59,603 bases of DNA. It comes from UMGS1649 sp045637095. Lineage in GTDB: Bacteria > Bacillota > Clostridia > TANB77 > CAG-465. Location of the stretch: contig JAZTYX010000045.1 in assembly GCA_045637095.1 (NCBI GenBank), positions 1 through 59,603 on the forward strand, written 5' to 3'. Of this stretch, positions 7,525-17,096 are shown piece after piece. The translations under genes were made by a program, and so were the position numbers. Every line of letters begins with the position of its first letter. Positions within the stretch are counted from its first letter, which is position 1. The notes under the pieces were generated by a model. The model saw only the letters and a list, made by a program, of their open reading frames with translations, was not told the DNA's origin and searched no databases.

Positions 7525-8229
7525 TCACTTACCTCCTATAAGGATAAACGGGTCTGAAGTGATTGTAAGATGGATAGGATCTTCAGAAAGATACTGAATA
7601 ATCTTCTGCTCATCTGCATCGGAGTAATCCTCAATATACGGATAACTCTTAACCACATTCAGAACGCTTTGGATGTTAGGAAACGTTCTTTTAATAGGGA
7701 GTGGGTAAATAGCGATGGTGGCAAAGCCAGCATCTTTAAGAAGATTAGCGTAGAAATCTGCGTTCCTGGAACGAATGAGCCGTCCGGGAAATAATTTAGA
7801 AATCTCAACCAGTCCCTTATATTCACCATACTCTCTAAGGAAGAACTTCCCTGTGGGTGTGAGTACTCTGTAGAGTTCGTCTGCAGAGAAACGTGTAACA
7901 TTTTTTGCTGTAACCAAATCAAAAAAGCCGTCCTCGAAGGGGATGTGGTAGTTGTCGGCAAGGCGAATATCTATGCCTTCTAAACCTTTACCTGCATTTA
8001 CCATTTCAATTGAATTGTCTATTCCATACAACCGTACGGGAACTAAGGAGTTCGCTTTAATTAACTTGAGTACAAAACCGTTGCCAGTGCCAATGTCTAA
8101 AACCTTGCTATCTGCCGTAATGTTTTTAACAATATGCTCCAAAAAAACATCGTTAACATTTAACGAGTTTTTAGAAGCGTTATTATTCACATCGTCACGT
8201 AAATGCACAACATGTTCGGTGTAAAACAT
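7525..8229 (-). CDS. SAM-dependent methyltransferase (class I), first gene of island operon
   Basis: 234 aa. Motifs: KVLDIGTGNGFVLKLI, LYGIDNSIEMV, IRLADNYHIPF, FFDLVTAKNVTRF and LTPTGKFFLREYG, i.e. Methyltransf_11. It begins the operon 8229-3726, with a GAGGAGG ribosome site and a consensus promoter 36 bp upstream. The G+C-rich codon choice contrasts with the genes on the plus strand nearby. The substrate is unknown. Confidence 0.85.
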   Translation of the reverse strand: MFYTEHVVHLRDDVNNNASKNSLNVNDVFLEHIVKNITADSKVLDIGTGNGFVLKLIKANSLVPVRLYGIDNSIEMVNAGKGLEGIDIRLADNYHIPFEDGFFDLVTAKNVTRFSADELYRVLTPTGKFFLREYGEYKGLVEISKLFPGRLIRSRNADFYANLLKDAGFATIAIYPLPIKRTFPNIQSVLNVVKSYPYIEDYSDADEQKIIQYLSEDPIHLTITSDPFILIGGK

Positions 8230-8264
8230 AAATGTAGCCTCCTCTCATATTAATAATCGGAAAC

Positions 8265-8293
8265 ATTATATCACTTTTAACGCTTTATGTCAA
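8265..8293 (-). promoter_or_regulatory. Fully consensus sigma-A promoter of the foreign operon
   Basis: On the minus strand TTGACA, 17 bp, TATAAT: both hexamers and the spacer are perfect. It drives the six genes from 8229 down to 3726, which suggests strong constitutive expression. Confidence 0.85.
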
Positions 8294-8340
8294 CTTTAAT
8301 AGCGACTAATACATATAAATAATAAGCATTAAAACGTTTG

Positions 8341-8369
8341 TTGCTATGATTAATTTTTTATGGTATAAA
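8341..8369 (+). promoter_or_regulatory. Promoter of the surface-protein gene at 8395
   Basis: TTGCTA, 17 bp, TATAAA; AGAGGG follows as ribosome site. Confidence 0.5.
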
Positions 8370-8394
8370 TATAATCATAAAGAGGGTAAAAATT

Positions 8395-8997
8395 ATGAAA
8401 AAGAAAATAATATTTAGCATAGTGTTAACGCTTGTGCTTTTAATAAATATGTGTAGCATATTTGCTACTGCTATGTACGTGGTGCCAGAAGATTCAAGAG
8501 CAATAGCTCCTAAATATAATGTAACAAAAGGCGCTAATGGGATTTTTACAGGTAAAGAAACATTAACATTTTTAACAGATGGCGATGGCGTAGATTACAA
8601 AAGCATATATGTAGATCTTATTGAATTAGAATTAGGTGAAGACTATGTAATGGGTGGAGACAATGGACTGTTTAAGATAAAACCAGAGTTTCTAAAAACA
8701 TTAAAAGATGGTAAACATGAACTTATAATAATCTATGTAGATGGATACGCATTAACAACATTTACTACTAAAGGTGGAGATGGTACAGCTAAACCAACTG
8801 TTCAAGATGCGCCAACGACAGGAATTATTACAACTGGACCTAATAGTTCAGAAGTACCAATAGGTGCCCTTATTGGGCCAACAGAAGAACAAGCTACAGG
8901 AAAGAAAAGTGCAAATGTAATGTTATTACCAATAGTTATTTTTGTGTTAATAATAGTAGTACTTTGCATTAAGAAAAATGGGAAAAACAAAAAGTAA
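8395..8997 (+). CDS. Membrane-anchored surface protein with X2/Ig-like domain
   Basis: 200 aa. It has an N-terminal signal peptide (KKK followed by a hydrophobic stretch to residue 25), then an Ig-like CBM-X2 type module (GANGIFTGKETLTFLTDGDG, LELGEDYVMGGDNGLFKI, FLKTLKDGKHELIIIYVDG), then a Pro/Thr-rich linker (about 130-165), and a C-terminal hydrophobic helix with a lysine-rich tail (residues 170-200). There is no LPxTG, so anchoring is by the membrane helix. X2-like modules usually space or present other domains on the cell surface; alone it may be an adhesion or scaffold module. Confidence 0.7.
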   Translation: MKKKIIFSIVLTLVLLINMCSIFATAMYVVPEDSRAIAPKYNVTKGANGIFTGKETLTFLTDGDGVDYKSIYVDLIELELGEDYVMGGDNGLFKIKPEFLKTLKDGKHELIIIYVDGYALTTFTTKGGDGTAKPTVQDAPTTGIITTGPNSSEVPIGALIGPTEEQATGKKSANVMLLPIVIFVLIIVVLCIKKNGKNKK

Positions 8998-9021
8998 ATA
9001 TAGAGGGGAATAAGGGTATAT

Positions 9022-9894
9022 ATGTTTAAATTTGAATTAGACGTTCTTTTGTTTTTGCAAAATATAAGAACAGACATATTAAATGTGCTATTGCAAGGAA
9101 TAACAATGCTAGGCGAAGAAGTAGTTATGGTTTTAGTTATAGCAATATTATATTTCTGCATAGATAAGAAATTTGCACAAAAGCTATTTTTTGTAACAGT
9201 TTCATCAGCGGGTATAAATGGAATAATTAAGAATTTAGTAAGATTTCCAAGACCGTTTGCAACAGGCAAGATAATTTGCGTAAGAGAAGATACAGCGACT
9301 GGGTATTCATTTCCAAGTGGTCATACACAAACATTTGCTAGTATGAGCACAACGATTGCCAAAAAATTAAAAAAGCCGTTAGTTACATTTCTAGTTGGTA
9401 TATTAATAGTTTTAGTAGCATTTTCTAGAATGTATCTTGGAGCTCATTATCCAAGTGATGTAGTGGTAGGTGCAGTGTTAGGTGTAGTGCTAGCTTTAAT
9501 AGGGACAAGCCTTTTTGATAAAGTTGAAAACAAAAAAGTGTTATACTTAGCAACAATAATATTATTAACACCATTTGCTGTACTGTTTTTAATAAATCCA
9601 GATGAACATTTTGAAGATTTTTATAAAATATTTGGAATGTTAATAGGCTTTTTACTTGCAGTTATGTTTGAAGAAAAATATGCGCCTCTAGAATATAACG
9701 TCTCTTGGTGGAAAAAAGTATTAAGAGTAGTGCTTGGTGTTGGATTTGCGCTAGCAGTTAAAGAGGGCGTCAAATTACTTAATATATTTGATTCACTTAG
9801 AATGAACCTTGTGTTTGATGCATTTCGTTATGGATTATTAATATTTGTGGCATTAGGAATATGTCCGTGGATATTTAAGAAGTTAAAGATATAA
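9022..9894 (+). CDS. PAP2-family membrane phosphatase
   Basis: 290 aa membrane protein with the three catalytic motifs of the PAP2 superfamily in order: KNLVRFPRP (KX6RP), PSGHTQ (PSGH) and SRMYLGAHYPSD (SRX5HX3D). At least six hydrophobic segments, with extra helices after the core. Family members hydrolyse lipid-linked phosphates, e.g. undecaprenyl pyrophosphate or phosphatidic acid, on the outer face of the membrane. It lies 12 bp before a DUF3137 gene and probably in one transcript with it. Undecaprenyl-PP phosphatase is a reasonable guess, not proven. Confidence 0.9.
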   Translation: MFKFELDVLLFLQNIRTDILNVLLQGITMLGEEVVMVLVIAILYFCIDKKFAQKLFFVTVSSAGINGIIKNLVRFPRPFATGKIICVREDTATGYSFPSGHTQTFASMSTTIAKKLKKPLVTFLVGILIVLVAFSRMYLGAHYPSDVVVGAVLGVVLALIGTSLFDKVENKKVLYLATIILLTPFAVLFLINPDEHFEDFYKIFGMLIGFLLAVMFEEKYAPLEYNVSWWKKVLRVVLGVGFALAVKEGVKLLNIFDSLRMNLVFDAFRYGLLIFVALGICPWIFKKLKI

Positions 9895-9906
9895 TAGGAG
9901 GGTAAT

Positions 9907-11088
9907 ATGAATAAATCGGGTAATATAGCAACAATAATAGGATCTCTTTTTGGAATAGCAACAGGGGTATGTATGTTTTATATATTTTCTAACATGGGAA
10001 TATTAGAACATAGCATATATTTCTTTGCAATGCCAATATGTTTTTGCGTTGCAGGCATAATACCAATAATACGAATAATTATGACAAACAGCGTAAAAAA
10101 CAAAGATGTTGTTGTAGAAGAATTAGGAGAGAATATAAATTTTGAAGGAATATATACAGAACTTCAAGATAAACATGCTTATGAATTAGACAAAATAAGA
10201 AAAAGAGTATTTCCAGCAATAATACTTGTAACTATTTCTGTTATAGGATTAATTTTAATGGGCTTTTGGGTGGATAAAGTGGATAAAAACCCAATGCTTA
10301 TTTATGGAAAAGAGAATTTGTTAATAATTATACCAATAGTTATAGTAACACCATTCTTTGCAGCAGTATTTATGCTTTCATCAAGAAAAGGAGCTTATAC
10401 AAGAAAATATAAAGATTTATTAGTAGCAGATTTAGTGCAAAGGATAAATGGCTCTCTAAAATATGAGAGATATAACGGAGAAATTAATCACAGATTAATA
10501 GGGAAATATAGAGATTCAAATTTTGATAAATTAAAGTTCAATAGATGGGATGCAGAAGACGCTATACATGGAAATATTACAGACAACTTGCATTTGGAAC
10601 TTGCAGAACTTAGCATAGATCATGAGAGTGGTTCTAGAAAAAACAGGACAACGATAAATATATTTAAAGGTTTATTTGCTCGTGTGGAAAGAAAAGAGAA
10701 CTTTAATACTATAATTAAAGTATTAAATGATAAAAACAAAGCATCTGTAAGTAATCAAGACAATTTAAGCGAAGTGAAAATGGATAGCACGGAATTTGAA
10801 AATATGTTTAATGTGTACTCAAATAATCCTGTTGTAGCGATGAGGGTGCTAACAAGTGATATAATGGAAAAGATTATAGATTTTGAGAAAAGATTAAATA
10901 TACACTATGAACTATATATTTCAGGCGCAGAGATATATATGCGTTTGTTTACTAAAGAGTTATTTGAACCATCAATATTTAATAAAGATAAAGAAAAGAA
11001 GAATATGAGAATGTATTACGAAATATTAAATCTTGTGATAGATATGTCTAAAGAATTAGATAAGATTATATCTGAAGTCGAAGTTTAG
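9907..11088 (+). CDS. DUF3137 membrane protein, paralogue 1
   Basis: 393 aa. Two pairs of hydrophobic segments lie in the N-terminal half (residues about 5-60 and 95-155), followed by a soluble domain with the DUF3137 pattern: RWDAEDAIHGNITDN, ELAELSIDHE, IFKGLFARVERKENF, STEFENMFNVYSNNP, LTSDIMEKIIDFEKR and TKELFEPSIF. Function is unknown for the family. In many bacteria DUF3137 genes sit next to lemA, which is absent here. AGGAGGG ribosome site. Three further paralogues follow within 9 kb. Confidence 0.85.
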   Translation: MNKSGNIATIIGSLFGIATGVCMFYIFSNMGILEHSIYFFAMPICFCVAGIIPIIRIIMTNSVKNKDVVVEELGENINFEGIYTELQDKHAYELDKIRKRVFPAIILVTISVIGLILMGFWVDKVDKNPMLIYGKENLLIIIPIVIVTPFFAAVFMLSSRKGAYTRKYKDLLVADLVQRINGSLKYERYNGEINHRLIGKYRDSNFDKLKFNRWDAEDAIHGNITDNLHLELAELSIDHESGSRKNRTTINIFKGLFARVERKENFNTIIKVLNDKNKASVSNQDNLSEVKMDSTEFENMFNVYSNNPVVAMRVLTSDIMEKIIDFEKRLNIHYELYISGAEIYMRLFTKELFEPSIFNKDKEKKNMRMYYEILNLVIDMSKELDKIISEVEV

Positions 11089-11150
11089 TTATAGACAAAA
11101 AACAACAAAATGTGATAGTATCTTTTTAGATATATAAAGGAGATAAACAT

Positions 11151-12194
11151 ATGAAAAAAGAAGATAATGAATTTGAATTAATATACACAGATATTCGCAG
11201 AAAATATCAAGATAAATTTGATAAATGGAATAAGGATATTAAATTGTCAAAAATATTATACGCCGCGTTGGTAGCTTTTCTTTTAGTAGTTGTGTTAATA
11301 TTATTTGTAACACCATTTAAAACTTTATTAGCTACAAATAAAGGTACTTTTTATGCAACAATAATTGCAATTGTAGTGGTTGCGGTTGTGATAGTGGCAT
11401 ATGCATCTTCGTTAAGAAGTAGATATAAAAAAGAATATAAAGCTACTGTTGTAACGGATTTGGTAAATAGAACAAATAGCAATTTTGCGTTTAGTGAGAA
11501 ATGTGCAGATAATGGTGCGGGACTTAAGAATGCATATGAAGATGCGGGATTAGACAGACTTTCTCTAATGGGATTAGGTCAAATACTTTCTGGTGTTAGA
11601 AGAAGTATGGAAGTACAAACTCATAACTATATCGAAGGTACTACACAAACAAACATTATGACAAGAATGTCTGAAGTTGCTGTATATGATGTGAAGAAAA
11701 TAACAAGAGTAGAAAACGGAAGCGTTTCACAAAGCACAGAAAGAAAAAATATATTTGATGGTTTCTTTGCACATGTAAGTATTCCTACTGCTGTGCCAGT
11801 AGATTTTAGTGTGTTTACAAATGATCCAACTCCAAGAGATTACTATAATGACGATGTTAGAACTAACAAAGGCGGACAAAGAGTGTCTATGGGAAATTTA
11901 GAGAGTTGGAGAGGTTTATGTGTGTATTCTGAACAGCCTGAAAAACTTGAAACTTATGCTACTGAAGAAATGGGAAGAATAATTAGAGACATGGATAAAA
12001 AATCTCTTATAAAAACAGATATTGCACTAAAAGGAAACAACATATATATAAGATTACATCAACATTCATTCATTAATCCAGATTTAAAAGATGAAAATAA
12101 GAATAAAGCTAAATTAAAAGCATGCTATGATATGTTAAACTTTATAGAAGAATTTGCAATAGAAGTAAATGAGACAAATAAGGCTAAAAAATAA
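11151..12194 (+). CDS. DUF3137-like membrane protein, divergent paralogue 2
   Basis: 347 aa. It has a cytoplasmic N-terminal helix and two hydrophobic segments (about 33-57 and 65-86), then a soluble domain that keeps the DUF3137 skeleton: MSEVAVYDVKK, KNIFDGFFAHVSIP, LESWRGLCVYSEQPE, ATEEMGRIIRDM and GNNIYIRLHQHSFINPDL. It is the most diverged of the four copies; the ELFEP motif is replaced by SFINP. AAGGAGA ribosome site; it is ended by a 14-bp bidirectional terminator. No function can be assigned. Confidence 0.75.
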   Translation: MKKEDNEFELIYTDIRRKYQDKFDKWNKDIKLSKILYAALVAFLLVVVLILFVTPFKTLLATNKGTFYATIIAIVVVAVVIVAYASSLRSRYKKEYKATVVTDLVNRTNSNFAFSEKCADNGAGLKNAYEDAGLDRLSLMGLGQILSGVRRSMEVQTHNYIEGTTQTNIMTRMSEVAVYDVKKITRVENGSVSQSTERKNIFDGFFAHVSIPTAVPVDFSVFTNDPTPRDYYNDDVRTNKGGQRVSMGNLESWRGLCVYSEQPEKLETYATEEMGRIIRDMDKKSLIKTDIALKGNNIYIRLHQHSFINPDLKDENKNKAKLKACYDMLNFIEEFAIEVNETNKAKK

Positions 12195-12200
12195 ATAAGA

Positions 12201-12235
12201 AAAAGCTGATGAATATATAATTCATCAGCTTTTTG
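12201..12235. terminator. Strong bidirectional terminator
   Basis: A 14-bp perfect stem (AAAAGCTGATGAAT and its complement) with a 5-nt loop, then T-run. It separates paralogue 2 from the convergent Nudix gene, whose stop codon lies at 12238-12240. Confidence 0.9.
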
Positions 12236-12237
12236 TG

Positions 12238-12657
12238 TTACAGATACTTCACAACAGAAGTAGGATAGATAATTTCCTTACCAGACTTAAGGTCTTCAAG
12301 GTCTACCCAGCGAATAGGGTAAGCAGTATCTCCTTCTTCATAGTAAACTTCCTTGTAATCTTTTTCATCAAGAGTTACTCTGTAAAGGAAGATAAGCTCA
12401 TGGCCTTGCTTGCCATCAAATGTGAAGATGTTTTCATCTACACCAAGGAACTCGCCAACTGTTACATTGGCTCCAATTTCCTCCATGAATTCTCTTTTAA
12501 GAGTTTCGTTACTCTTTTCTAAGAATTCGATTCCGCCGCCAATGGCGCGCCAGAAATGAATGCCTTTAACTTTGTCAAAGCCTTCGCTTGCCAAAACCTT
12601 GCCGTCACGCACTACTATTCCAAGTGCAATTGGTCTAATACCTCTGAATTTATCCAT
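12238..12657 (-). CDS. Nudix hydrolase, complete catalytic box
   Basis: 139 aa. The Nudix box is complete: GGGIEFLEKSNETLK followed by REFMEEIGA (GX5EX7REUXEEXGU). Short MutT-like architecture; the substrate is not predictable. It has GGAGGTG before the ATG and an extended -10 TATAAT at 12688-12693 on the minus strand. Codon use and G+C are higher than in its neighbours, and it is a one-gene unit between a strong terminator and its own promoter, like other acquired single genes in this window. Confidence 0.88.
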   Translation of the reverse strand: MDKFRGIRPIALGIVVRDGKVLASEGFDKVKGIHFWRAIGGGIEFLEKSNETLKREFMEEIGANVTVGEFLGVDENIFTFDGKQGHELIFLYRVTLDEKDYKEVYYEEGDTAYPIRWVDLEDLKSGKEIIYPTSVVKYL

Positions 12658-12761
12658 AAGACACCTCCGTTTTAAATTAACGAAAACATTATACCATAGG
12701 AGACATAAAAAAGCAAATTGGAGTACATATGAATTTTTCTTTAATAAAGTTCACAAACTAT

Positions 12762-12789
12762 TTGCAAAAATATTCTTTAATGATATAAT
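12762..12789 (+). promoter_or_regulatory. Promoter of pflB-pflA
   Basis: TTGCAA, 16 bp, TATAAT. A TTCACAA half-site overlaps just upstream (12750-12757) and could belong to a redox regulator such as Rex, but there is no second half that I can see. Confidence 0.55.
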
Positions 12790-12836
12790 GAAAAATGTAA
12801 TATAATGAATATAATAACGAAAGGATGAGATGAGTA

Positions 12837-15071
12837 ATGAACTTTGAAGAATGGAAAAAATTTAAAGCCGGTAAATGGCAAGAAGAAATCGATGTAAGAA
12901 GCTTTATTCAACTAAACTATACACCTTATGAAGGAACAGATGAATTCCTTAAAGGACCAACAAATAGCACAATAAAACTATGGGATAAAGTGTTAGATTT
13001 ATACAAAAAAGAAAAAGAAAATGGTGGAGTGCTAGATGTAGATGTTAAAACAGTATCTACAATAACAGCACATAACGCAGGATATATAGACAAGAGATTA
13101 GAAAAAATAGTAGGTCTTCAAACAGACAAACCATTAAAAAGAGCAATTATGCCTTTTGGTGGAGTAAGAATAGTAGAAAAATCTTGTGAAGCTTACGATA
13201 GACAAATGGATCCTAAAGTATCTGAAATATTCCACACAATAAGAAGAACACATAACGATGGAGTATTTAGTGTATATACACCAGATATACGTGCAGCAAG
13301 AAGCTCACACTTAATAACTGGTCTTCCAGATGGTTATGGCCGTGGAAGAATTATAGGAGACTACAGAAGAGTAGCTCTTTATGGTATAGATGCGTTAATA
13401 GCAGATAAGAAGAAATCTTTAGAAGCGTTAGATAGAAGAGATTTTGATGAAAATATATTAAGAGCTCGTGAAGAGACTTATGATCAAATCCAAGCTTTAG
13501 GTGAACTTAAAGAAATGGCAGCTAAATATGATTTAGATATATCTAAACCTGCTGCAAACGCTAAAGAAGCTGTTCAATGGACATACTTTGGATACCTAGC
13601 AGCAATAAAAGACCAAAATGGTGCTGCAATGAGTATTGGTAGAATAAGCACATTCTTAGATATATACATTGAAAAAGATTTAGCAGAAGGAACTTTAACA
13701 GAAGAAGAAGCACAAGAATTAATAGATCATCTTGTTATGAAATTAAGACTTGTTAGATTCTTAAGAACACCAGAATACAATGAACTATTTAGTGGAGATC
13801 CAGTATGGGTAACTGAAAGTATTGGTGGTATGGGTATAGATGGTAGAACATTAGTAACTAAAAACTCGTTTAGAATACTACATACACTATCTAACTTAGG
13901 ACCTGCACCAGAACCAAACTTAACTGTATTATGGTCAAATAATTTACCAAGAGGATTTAAGGAATATGCAACTAAGATGTCTATAAAAACATCATCAATC
14001 CAATATGAAAATGATGACCTTATGAGAGGATTCTGGGGAGATGACTATGGTATAGCATGTTGTGTATCTGCAATGAGAATAGGTAAGCAAATGCAATTCT
14101 TTGGAGCTAGATGTAACCTTGCTAAAACACTACTTTATGCAATAAATGGTGGACGTGATGAGATATCTGGTAAACAAGTAGCACCTAAGTTTGAAGGTGT
14201 AACAACAGATTATTTATACTATGATGATGTACTTGCAAAATTCGATAACATGATGGATTATGTTGCAATGGTTTATGTTAAAGCATTAAATGCAATCCAC
14301 TATATGCATGATAAATATTCATATGAAAAAATAGAAATGGCGTTACATGATGATGAAATCTTAAGAACTATGGCTACTGGTATTGCAGGATTATCTGTTG
14401 TAGCAGACTCGTTATCTGCAATAAAATATGCTAAAGTTAAAGCAATAAGAAACGACCAAGGTTTAGTAACTAGCTACGAAATCGAAGGAGATTTCCCTAA
14501 ATACGGAAATGATGACGATAGAGTAGACTCAATAGCTGTAGATGTTCTAAAACGCTTTATGAATAAAGTAAGAAAGCAAAAAACATACAGAAATTCTAAA
14601 CCAACAATGTCTGTTCTTACAATAACATCAAATGTTGTTTATGGTAAAAACACTGGAGATACTCCAGATGGAAGAAAAGCAGGAGAACCATTTGGACCGG
14701 GTGCAAATCCAATGCATGGTAGAGATACAAATGGAGCACTTGCAGTTATGAACTCAATTGCAAAACTTCCATACGAACATTCAGAAGATGGTATTTCATA
14801 TACATTCTCAATAACACCAAGTACGCTTGGAGATAGTGAGACTACACAAGTTTCAAACTTAATATCTATGCTTGATGGATATTTTGCAAGAACTGGGCAT
14901 CACATAAATGTTAACGTATTTAACAGAGAGCTATTAATAGATGCAATGAATCATCCGGAAAAATATCCACAACTAACAATAAGAGTTTCTGGATATGCAG
15001 TAAACTTTGTTAAATTAACTAAAGAACAACAATTAGATGTAATAAACAGAACAATACATGAAAAAATATAA
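12837..15071 (+). CDS. pflB: Formate C-acetyltransferase (pyruvate formate-lyase)
   Basis: 744 aa, the normal length. It converts pyruvate and CoA to acetyl-CoA and formate in anaerobic growth. The catalytic Cys pair is in GIACCVSAM (about residues 408-409), and the glycyl-radical site RVSGYAVNF is near the C-terminus (Gly about 719). The start follows AAGGATG; the in-frame context excludes the earlier ATG-AGA-TGA. The activase gene pflA follows after 8 bp, so both are made from one transcript. Oxygen would cut the protein at the radical glycine, consistent with a strict or facultative anaerobe. Confidence 0.98.
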   Translation: MNFEEWKKFKAGKWQEEIDVRSFIQLNYTPYEGTDEFLKGPTNSTIKLWDKVLDLYKKEKENGGVLDVDVKTVSTITAHNAGYIDKRLEKIVGLQTDKPLKRAIMPFGGVRIVEKSCEAYDRQMDPKVSEIFHTIRRTHNDGVFSVYTPDIRAARSSHLITGLPDGYGRGRIIGDYRRVALYGIDALIADKKKSLEALDRRDFDENILRAREETYDQIQALGELKEMAAKYDLDISKPAANAKEAVQWTYFGYLAAIKDQNGAAMSIGRISTFLDIYIEKDLAEGTLTEEEAQELIDHLVMKLRLVRFLRTPEYNELFSGDPVWVTESIGGMGIDGRTLVTKNSFRILHTLSNLGPAPEPNLTVLWSNNLPRGFKEYATKMSIKTSSIQYENDDLMRGFWGDDYGIACCVSAMRIGKQMQFFGARCNLAKTLLYAINGGRDEISGKQVAPKFEGVTTDYLYYDDVLAKFDNMMDYVAMVYVKALNAIHYMHDKYSYEKIEMALHDDEILRTMATGIAGLSVVADSLSAIKYAKVKAIRNDQGLVTSYEIEGDFPKYGNDDDRVDSIAVDVLKRFMNKVRKQKTYRNSKPTMSVLTITSNVVYGKNTGDTPDGRKAGEPFGPGANPMHGRDTNGALAVMNSIAKLPYEHSEDGISYTFSITPSTLGDSETTQVSNLISMLDGYFARTGHHINVNVFNRELLIDAMNHPEKYPQLTIRVSGYAVNFVKLTKEQQLDVINRTIHEKI

Positions 15072-15079
15072 GGAGTAAT

Positions 15080-15796
15080 ATGGAAAAAGTAACGGGGAGA
15101 ATACATTCCTTTGAAAGCTTTAGTACAGTAGACGGCCCTGGGGTAAGATATGTTATCTTTCTCCAAGGCTGTCCTTTAAGGTGTAAGTATTGTCACAATA
15201 GAGATACTAGAGATGTACATTTAGGAGAAGTACACGATAGTGAAGCTATTGTAGAAAAAATACTTAATTACAGAGAATATATGGGAGAAAACGGTGGAGT
15301 TACTGTAAGTGGTGGCGAACCGCTTCTTCAAATGGACTTTGTAATAGACCTATTTAAGAGACTTAAGGCTGAAGGAATACACACAGCAATTGATACATCT
15401 GGATTTGTAGATGTAGATAAATTAAAGGATTTACTAGATTACACAGATTTAGTAATTCTAGATTTAAAAGAAATGGATAATGATACGCATAAAGATTTAA
15501 TTGGAGTGGATAACAAAAAGATATTAGAATTTGCAAAACACATTTCGGATAAAGGTGTACCTATGTGGATTAGACATGTTCTTGTACCCACAATAACAGA
15601 TAAGGAAGAACATTTACTTAAACTTAAAGAATTTGTTTCTACACTTAAAAACATAGAAAAAGTAGAGGTGTTAGGATACCATACTTTAGGCAGCGAAAAG
15701 TGGGAAATGATAGGAGATAAGTTTATGTTAGAAGGAATTCCTGAAGCAAGCGCAGATGATGTAAAAAAAGCAGAACAAATACTTGGAATTAAATAA
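15080..15796 (+). CDS. pflA: Pyruvate formate-lyase activating enzyme (radical SAM)
   Basis: 238 aa. The radical-SAM cluster motif CPLRCKYCHN (CxxxCxxC) is at about residues 31-40, followed by GGVTVSGGEPLLQ. It abstracts hydrogen from the radical glycine of PflB using SAM and a [4Fe-4S] cluster. AAGGAGT ribosome site, tightly coupled to pflB. A hairpin terminator follows the stop. Confidence 0.97.
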   Translation: MEKVTGRIHSFESFSTVDGPGVRYVIFLQGCPLRCKYCHNRDTRDVHLGEVHDSEAIVEKILNYREYMGENGGVTVSGGEPLLQMDFVIDLFKRLKAEGIHTAIDTSGFVDVDKLKDLLDYTDLVILDLKEMDNDTHKDLIGVDNKKILEFAKHISDKGVPMWIRHVLVPTITDKEEHLLKLKEFVSTLKNIEKVEVLGYHTLGSEKWEMIGDKFMLEGIPEASADDVKKAEQILGIK

Positions 15797-15823
15797 AGAA
15801 TGGAAATAAATCCATTCTTTTTC
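15795..15823 (+). terminator. Terminator of pflBA
   Basis: Stem AAAGAATGGA/TCCATTCTTT with a 6-nt loop, then T-rich. Confidence 0.8.
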
Positions 15824-15885
15824 TTTTTATGTACTACTGTACAATTTTTTTGTTATGTGATATGATTTTTTAGAGGTGTAAAAGG

Positions 15886-17070
15886 ATGCATCGTAAGATG
15901 GAGTCGAAAATCGGGGAAAAGATGATTTTATCTTTAGCAATAGCGGCTGCTGTTGCTGAGTTAATAAATGTAAGCAAGAATGTATTGGCGGACAAACCAA
16001 TAATTAATATGATTAGCATAATATGTATTTTAGTATTTGGGGGATATGGCTGGTACAAACTTGTTGTTGAAAGAGGTATAAAACAGTACAACTTAAAGAT
16101 AGAATCGACACAAAACAGAATAAAAACAATAGATTTTGATAAAACATATAAAAAATTAACAGCTGAACATAGAGATTATTTAGAAAAGAAAAGACTTGCT
16201 ATAAAAGATAGATTGGTTATTAGACATGTAAGCATGTTAGTAATTCTAATATGCGTTATATTAGGATTGTTGGGTTTGTTAAAAGGCAATTTAGTAGCTG
16301 GTATGGATTTTTTACCGTTAGGATTACTAGGAGCTTTAGTTTTCTTTGCTACGTTATTAAATGGTCATAACAAGGAATTAGAATATAAAGCAGCATATAA
16401 ATTAAGAGTGGTTTCTAATTTGTTAAAAGAAATTAATTCTAATTTAAGATACAGACTGGCAGATAAAGAAGACGAGAAATTCTTTAGAGAATATGTACCA
16501 GCAAATTTTGGATTAGTAGAGCATACACATGTGGATTATGTGGATAAAATCGAAGGCAAAATAGGAGAAAATGTACTAGACATATTAGAAATAATATTAG
16601 AGGCGGAAATTAAAGATGAAAACGGAAGCAATATTAATCTAAGAGTGTTTAATGGAATGTTCGCTAAAGTTCAAACATCAAAAGAAGGAAATTTCAAATT
16701 AAAAGTGTCTTCGGTTGGAGTGCCAACTAGAGCGGATATATATGAAGCTGGTTGTGAAAAAATAAAAATGGACAACTCTGTCTTTATGGATAATTTTGTA
16801 GTAGAAACAAATGAAAAGGTTTTAGCAGCAAGAATATTAACAAGCGATGTAATGACAATGCTTTTAGATTATAAGAAAAAGTACGGAATAGATTTAGATA
16901 TGGCAATAAAAGATGGAGCAATATACTTCCTGTTCTATACGGGAGATTTATTTGAACCGAATGTGTTCAAAGATTCAATGCATAGAGAAACTTTACTTGT
17001 AGATTATTCTACATTAAAAGTGACAATAGAACTTATGCAAAAGATGGAAGCAATAGTAACTGAATTGTAG
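15886..17070 (+). CDS. DUF3137 membrane protein, paralogue 3
   Basis: 394 aa. Four hydrophobic segments (about 13-30, 38-58, 110-130, 138-160) and a soluble part with DUF3137 landmarks: FGLVEHTHVDYVDKIEGKIG, LRVFNGMFAKVQTS, DNSVFMDNFVVETNEKV, LTSDVMTMLLDYKKK and TGDLFEPNVF. The ATG has AGAGGTG 7 bases upstream. It forms a pair with the next gene (26-bp gap). Function unknown. Confidence 0.85.
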   Translation: MHRKMESKIGEKMILSLAIAAAVAELINVSKNVLADKPIINMISIICILVFGGYGWYKLVVERGIKQYNLKIESTQNRIKTIDFDKTYKKLTAEHRDYLEKKRLAIKDRLVIRHVSMLVILICVILGLLGLLKGNLVAGMDFLPLGLLGALVFFATLLNGHNKELEYKAAYKLRVVSNLLKEINSNLRYRLADKEDEKFFREYVPANFGLVEHTHVDYVDKIEGKIGENVLDILEIILEAEIKDENGSNINLRVFNGMFAKVQTSKEGNFKLKVSSVGVPTRADIYEAGCEKIKMDNSVFMDNFVVETNEKVLAARILTSDVMTMLLDYKKKYGIDLDMAIKDGAIYFLFYTGDLFEPNVFKDSMHRETLLVDYSTLKVTIELMQKMEAIVTEL

Positions 17071-17096
17071 TTATAATTTGTATATAGGAGGAACAT

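Noticed and set aside
12750..12775. Rex operator in front of pflB
   Set aside because: Only one half-site (TTCACAA) is present; the expected inverted partner is missing.
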